From Ferrimonas aestuarii (GTDB lineage Bacteria; Pseudomonadota; Gammaproteobacteria; Enterobacterales; Shewanellaceae), in contig NZ_SWCJ01000015.1 of the NCBI RefSeq assembly GCF_005116665.1, forward strand, positions 1 through 64,000: 64,000 nt of DNA, written 5' to 3'. Position numbers and translations under genes: made by a program. Positions 60,668 through 64,000 of this stretch are shown here, in pieces (within the stretch, counting starts at the first letter, position 1; every line of letters starts with the position of its first letter). The notes under the pieces are model-generated. The model did not search any database. It saw only the letters and a list, made by a program, of their open reading frames with translations, and had not been told where the DNA came from.

Positions 60668-61309
60668 ATGGAAAACTGGAACCTACAATCTGCCGATGTC
60701 TTCGCCACAAGCCCTGTGGTGCCGGTGATGGTGATTGAACAGCTTGATCAAGCGGTGCCGCTGGCGAAAGCGCTGGTGGCTGGTGGCATCCGAATTTTGG
60801 AAGTGACCTTACGTACCGAGTGTGCCCTTGAAGCGATTCGACTGATCCGCTCAGAGGTGCCGGAAGCCCTAGTGGGGGCAGGAACCGTTCTGAACCCGTT
60901 GCAGTTGCAACAGGTGACCGAAGCGGGTGCACAGTTTGCCATTAGCCCCGGAGTGACCAGTGCCCTACTGGAAGCAGGCGCTAAGGGCAGCATCCCACTG
61001 ATCCCAGGTGTGGCATCGGTCTCCGACGCCATGAAAGCGATGGATTATGGCTACACCCACTTGAAGTTCTTCCCGGCAGAGGCCAGTGGCGGCGTAAAAG
61101 CGATCAAATCCCTAGGCGGCCCATTGACCAAGCTGACCTTCTGCCCAACCGGTGGTATCGGTTTAAACAACTGCAAAGACTACTTGGCTCTGAGCAACGT
61201 GGCCTGTGTTGGCGGCAGTTGGGTGGCACCTACCGAAGCGGTTCGTGACGGCGATTGGCAGCTTATCAGCGATCTTTCAGCGGAAGCATTGCGACACGTC
61301 TCTGTGTAG
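60668..61309 (+). CDS. eda: KDPG/KHG aldolase
   Basis: This 213-residue class I aldolase cleaves 2-keto-3-deoxy-6-phosphogluconate to pyruvate and glyceraldehyde-3-phosphate, closing the Entner-Doudoroff pathway. It has [33 protein letters not shown] with the catalytic Glu, [18 protein letters not shown] and the Schiff-base Lys in [12 protein letters not shown], then [11 protein letters not shown]. It starts 13 bases after edd with GAGG upstream, and ends the operon at a strong terminator. Confidence 0.96.
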   Translation: MENWNLQSADVFATSPVVPVMVIEQLDQAVPLAKALVAGGIRILEVTLRTECALEAIRLIRSEVPEALVGAGTVLNPLQLQQVTEAGAQFAISPGVTSALLEAGAKGSIPLIPGVASVSDAMKAMDYGYTHLKFFPAEASGGVKAIKSLGGPLTKLTFCPTGGIGLNNCKDYLALSNVACVGGSWVAPTEAVRDGDWQLISDLSAEALRHVSV

Positions 61310-61328
61310 TTACACCCCCAAAACGATG

Positions 61329-61356
61329 AAAGCCGGCTGTGTTAGCCGGCTTTTTT
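61329..61356 (+). terminator. Terminator of zwf-pgl-edd-eda
   Basis: AAAGCCGGCT-GTGTT-AGCCGGCTTT is followed by a T-run. Confidence 0.94.
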
Positions 61357-61425
61357 GTATTTGCTATTCCACGTTGCAACTGATTATATAAGTAAATAAG
61401 TTTACATAATGACAGGGAATGCGTT

Positions 61426-62358
61426 ATGACGTTAGAGAGCGGGATGAGCTTGGATTCGGTGCTGAGCCGAGTCGCCGCGGTGGTGCAGCAGCATAGCATT
61501 AAGTGCTATCTGGCCATGCCCAATCTTATCGATGAGCTGGCGCTTTCGAAGGAGGAGGTGGCTCAAATCGCGCAGTTGCTGAACTCTGAACCTATGGTGG
61601 CGACAGACACTCTCTATCAGGCAAAGCATCAGGTTGAGGTACTGCCAAGAAGGCGCCAGTTTATGCTAAACCGAGGGGTGTTTCCCTTTGTCTATTTCAC
61701 CATGGCTCAATGGTTTGAAGAGCAGGGGGCAAAGGTGGTGTTTGCTCACTATCTGCAGCAGGCCAGTGAAGGCTTTGATGATTTAGGCCATCGCTGGACC
61801 ATACTGTTTTCCTTTATCGAAGCTTGGCCCTTAATCGATAACGAACGGCAACGCTGCCGCTTTATCGAGCGCTTTACCGAGTTTACCGTCACCAGCTTTC
61901 ATCTTCCTCAAGCCTCACCGGGGCCGCTGCCTAAAGCCCACGGGGAGACGCTGAGGTCTTCGAAATCGTTGCCCGTAATGATTGACTCGATCATTGAGCA
62001 CCCGGGCTTTTTCGGCCATCACTGGATCACCTTAAATGGCCTGCTGACTCACCGACAAACTCTGGGGGAGGTGAGGTTTATTAAGGCGGTCACCGAGGTC
62101 TACCTTCAAGGTTATCGTCTGTCCGAAGACCCTGATGATCATCCGGAAGTTCCTTGGCATCAGCAAGTCGAAGGGGGGCTGAAGCACCAGTGCCGAAAAT
62201 TACTTTTGGAAAGTGACATTAACCTTCACCAAATCACCTTAGCCAATGCGGCTTTGCGTCTTCACCGGCATGCGCTGTTAAGTGACAAACAAAGGCAAAA
62301 ATTGGTCATGGGGGTGGCGTTTTTTGTGGAAGACATTACGCGTTTTGGCAACTCGTAG
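61426..62358 (+). CDS. Hypothetical soluble protein
   Basis: This 310-residue protein has no signal peptide or membrane helix and is rich in His, Trp and aromatic residues (FPFVYFTMAQWFEEQGAKVVFAHYLQQASEG, EHPGFFGHHWITLNGLLTHRQTLGEVRFIKAVTEVYLQGY). It appears all-alpha. I do not recognise a family. It stands alone between the eda terminator and the cytochrome oxidase gene. The frame and codon use are like neighbouring chromosomal genes, so it is probably a real, lineage-specific gene. Confidence 0.7.
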   Translation: MTLESGMSLDSVLSRVAAVVQQHSIKCYLAMPNLIDELALSKEEVAQIAQLLNSEPMVATDTLYQAKHQVEVLPRRRQFMLNRGVFPFVYFTMAQWFEEQGAKVVFAHYLQQASEGFDDLGHRWTILFSFIEAWPLIDNERQRCRFIERFTEFTVTSFHLPQASPGPLPKAHGETLRSSKSLPVMIDSIIEHPGFFGHHWITLNGLLTHRQTLGEVRFIKAVTEVYLQGYRLSEDPDDHPEVPWHQQVEGGLKHQCRKLLLESDINLHQITLANAALRLHRHALLSDKQRQKLVMGVAFFVEDITRFGNS

Positions 62359-62510
62359 TGGCAGAATTAATGATCGCCATCTAGGGTTTAAGACCAACAG
62401 CAAAATTTTTTAACCCTCTTTTCACTGCTCGTTGAGCAGCACGTCGGCGAATGCGCCAAGGGACTGGGAAAGTTGCCGATTATCCTGCGAGAGCAGTGTA
62501 GGTGGCGCGT

Positions 62511-64000
62511 ATGATTCTGGCCGTGGTGCTCGTTCTGTTGTTGGTCGCTTCTCTGTGGTTTCACTTCGCTGGAAACTGGCAGTTGCCTGCGCTGGCCTCC
62601 AACTGGGGTGACATCGACACCACCATCGTTATTACGCTTATCATCACTGGCGTCGTGTTTATCGCTGTGGTGCTGTTCATGGCGTGGACGCTGTATCGAT
62701 ACCGCTATCGCCAAGACGCAAAATCCGAATACCAACCTGAAGACAAAAAGCTGGAGTATTGGCTAACTGGCGCCACGGCCATTGGCATCACCTTAATGCT
62801 GGTGCCCGGGTTGTATGTTTACTCTGATGTGGTGAGTGTGCCAGAGGATGCCCATGAAGTGGAGGTGCTGGCAGAGCAGTGGCGTTGGCAGTTTCGTCTT
62901 GCAGGTGATGACGGCTTGCTGGGGAAAACCGACATCAAGCGCATCTCGCCGACCAATCCGTTTGGCATCGATCCAACGGATCCTGCGGGTCAAGATGACA
63001 AACTGGTGACCAGCAATGAACTTCATCTGCCTATCGACAGGCCGGTGCACCTAAAACTGCGTTCCAAAGACGTGCTTCATGATTTTTATGTGCCTCAATT
63101 TCGCAACAAGATGGATGCGGTGCCAGGCATTGTCTCTTCGTTGTGGCTTACGCCAACGGAGTTGGGCCGATTTGAGATTCTCTGTGCGGAGCTCTGCGGC
63201 GTTGGCCATTTCAATATGCGCGGTGCGGTCGTAGTTGAGCCAGTGGATCACTTTATCCGGTGGCTTGATGAGCTGCCAAGTTTCGCTCAAGGGACGTTAA
63301 GTAGTGTTAGCGCGTCATTGGCCAACCCCTTATCGGCCCAAGCTCAAGAGGGGCAAGCTCTAGCCGAATCTCAAGGCTGCATGGCCTGTCATGGGTTTAA
63401 GGACAGCCCATTGGCGCCCAGTTGGAAGGGGCTTTATGGCAAAACTGAGCTCCTCAGTGATGGCAGCGAGGTTGTGGCCGACGACGCCTATTTGGCGGAG
63501 TCGATCACCAACCCGGGAGCCAAAATTGTTAAGGGCTACGCCAATGTGATGCCAGCCTATCCTTTGTCTGAGCTTCAACTTTCCGCCCTGATCACCTACA
63601 TCAAAGAGCAAGGCGGCGTGGTATCGCCATTGCCAAATTCTGCTCAGCCCAGTGCGCCCATCAGTAAACCACCCCCGGAGAGTGTAAAACAAAGTGGCCC
63701 CTCAGCGCCGGTGGATGGCAAGCAGCTCGTCACCACCAAGGGCTGCATCGCCTGTCATAGCGTTGATGGCGGTCATAGCCTTGGACCGACTTGGTTGGGG
63801 CTATTTGGCCGCGAACGGCCACTGGCCTCAGGGGAGCGCGTGATTGCAGATGAGGCCTATTTGAGGCGGGCCATCTCTGAGCCCAATAGTGAGTTGGTTC
63901 AAGGCTACGGCGCGATCATGCCTGCTCAGCCGTTAACTGAGGCTGAGATCAACGCCTTGATCACCTACATAAAAACCTTGGCGGAGAAGGGGAGTAACCC
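62511..64000 (+). CDS. coxB: Cytochrome c oxidase subunit II with two C-terminal cytochrome c domains (3' partial)
   Basis: The reading frame is open from ATG 62511 to the window edge (496 codons, no stop). Two transmembrane helices are near residues 1-18 and 40-66, with a third hydrophobic stretch at about 87-105. The CuA domain has EQWRWQF, His190 in VLHDFYVPQFRNKMDAVPG and CAELCGVGHFNM (Cys225, Glu227, Cys229, His233, Met236). Two class I cytochrome c domains follow, with heme motifs CMACH (290-294) and CIACH (412-416), each with a later Met in an MPAYPL or MPAQPL motif. Subunit II accepts electrons at CuA; the fused hemes suggest a caa3-like oxidase with two built-in c hemes. AGGTGG precedes the ATG. 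Subunit I should follow outside the window. Confidence 0.93.
   Translation, partial: MILAVVLVLLLVASLWFHFAGNWQLPALASNWGDIDTTIVITLIITGVVFIAVVLFMAWTLYRYRYRQDAKSEYQPEDKKLEYWLTGATAIGITLMLVPGLYVYSDVVSVPEDAHEVEVLAEQWRWQFRLAGDDGLLGKTDIKRISPTNPFGIDPTDPAGQDDKLVTSNELHLPIDRPVHLKLRSKDVLHDFYVPQFRNKMDAVPGIVSSLWLTPTELGRFEILCAELCGVGHFNMRGAVVVEPVDHFIRWLDELPSFAQGTLSSVSASLANPLSAQAQEGQALAESQGCMACHGFKDSPLAPSWKGLYGKTELLSDGSEVVADDAYLAESITNPGAKIVKGYANVMPAYPLSELQLSALITYIKEQGGVVSPLPNSAQPSAPISKPPPESVKQSGPSAPVDGKQLVTTKGCIACHSVDGGHSLGPTWLGLFGRERPLASGERVIADEAYLRRAISEPNSELVQGYGAIMPAQPLTEAEINALITYIKTLAEKGSN

Overview
The window looks like the chromosome of a marine, facultatively anaerobic gammaproteobacterium of the Shewanella/Ferrimonas kind (order Alteromonadales). 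This is inferred from gene content and order: pykA, then hexR divergent from zwf-pgl-edd-eda; psrA-fadE; a solitary pentaheme nrfA with NarP- and CRP-like sites; and a TtrS-like sensor with a porin, a flavin lipoprotein and ApbE. No rRNA, tRNA, insertion sequence or CRISPR array was seen.

Layout. 1-3.8 kb is the distal end of an integron cassette array. It has AT-rich orphan genes separated by attC sites and no integrase in view. The cassettes encode three small membrane proteins, a HARE-HTH plus PD-(D/E)XK nuclease fusion, and a reverse-oriented SMI1/KNR4-type protein. 3.9-12.1 kb holds housekeeping and miscellaneous genes: a DUF2306-like membrane protein, a TPR protein, an S9 peptidase, YtoQ, an EamA transporter, YhbQ and an HrpB-related helicase. 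12.1-20.3 kb is an anaerobic respiration block: nrfA, a TtrSR-like two-component system, a porin, ApbE and an FMN-binding lipoprotein. An identical CRP-site plus 18-bp-motif module lies in front of both the porin and the flavin lipoprotein. 20.5-23.6 kb carries a YafJ-type amidohydrolase overlapping a eukaryotic-type glutathione synthetase, followed by a CcdA-like protein. 24.0-26.4 kb is a TonB-dependent siderophore receptor behind a perfect FNR box.

26.5-47.9 kb is an exopolysaccharide region. A 1275-residue secreted repeat protein sits behind a c-di-GMP-I riboswitch. A leftward operon encodes Wzx, Wzy and three glycosyltransferase polypeptides, one of them a GT4-GT26 fusion. A rightward operon encodes ManC, ManB, a WcaJ/WbaP-like initiating transferase, an outer-membrane barrel, a Wza-like protein, a Wzc-like tyrosine kinase and a PHP-type tyrosine phosphatase. 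Together these supply GDP-mannose-type precursors, start the lipid-linked unit, flip, polymerise and export it.

48.0-64.0 kb is central metabolism: an ACE-like M2 peptidase lipoprotein, psrA-fadE (fatty-acid oxidation, with a PsrA-type palindrome over its promoter), pykA, hexR and the complete Entner-Doudoroff operon with a HexR-type box. An unknown protein follows. The window ends inside a cytochrome c oxidase subunit II that carries two C-terminal cytochrome c domains.

Start codons were moved from the longest frame wherever a Shine-Dalgarno sequence, signal peptide, catalytic N-terminus or operon overlap argued for it. All functions are assigned by reading motifs; no database search was possible.
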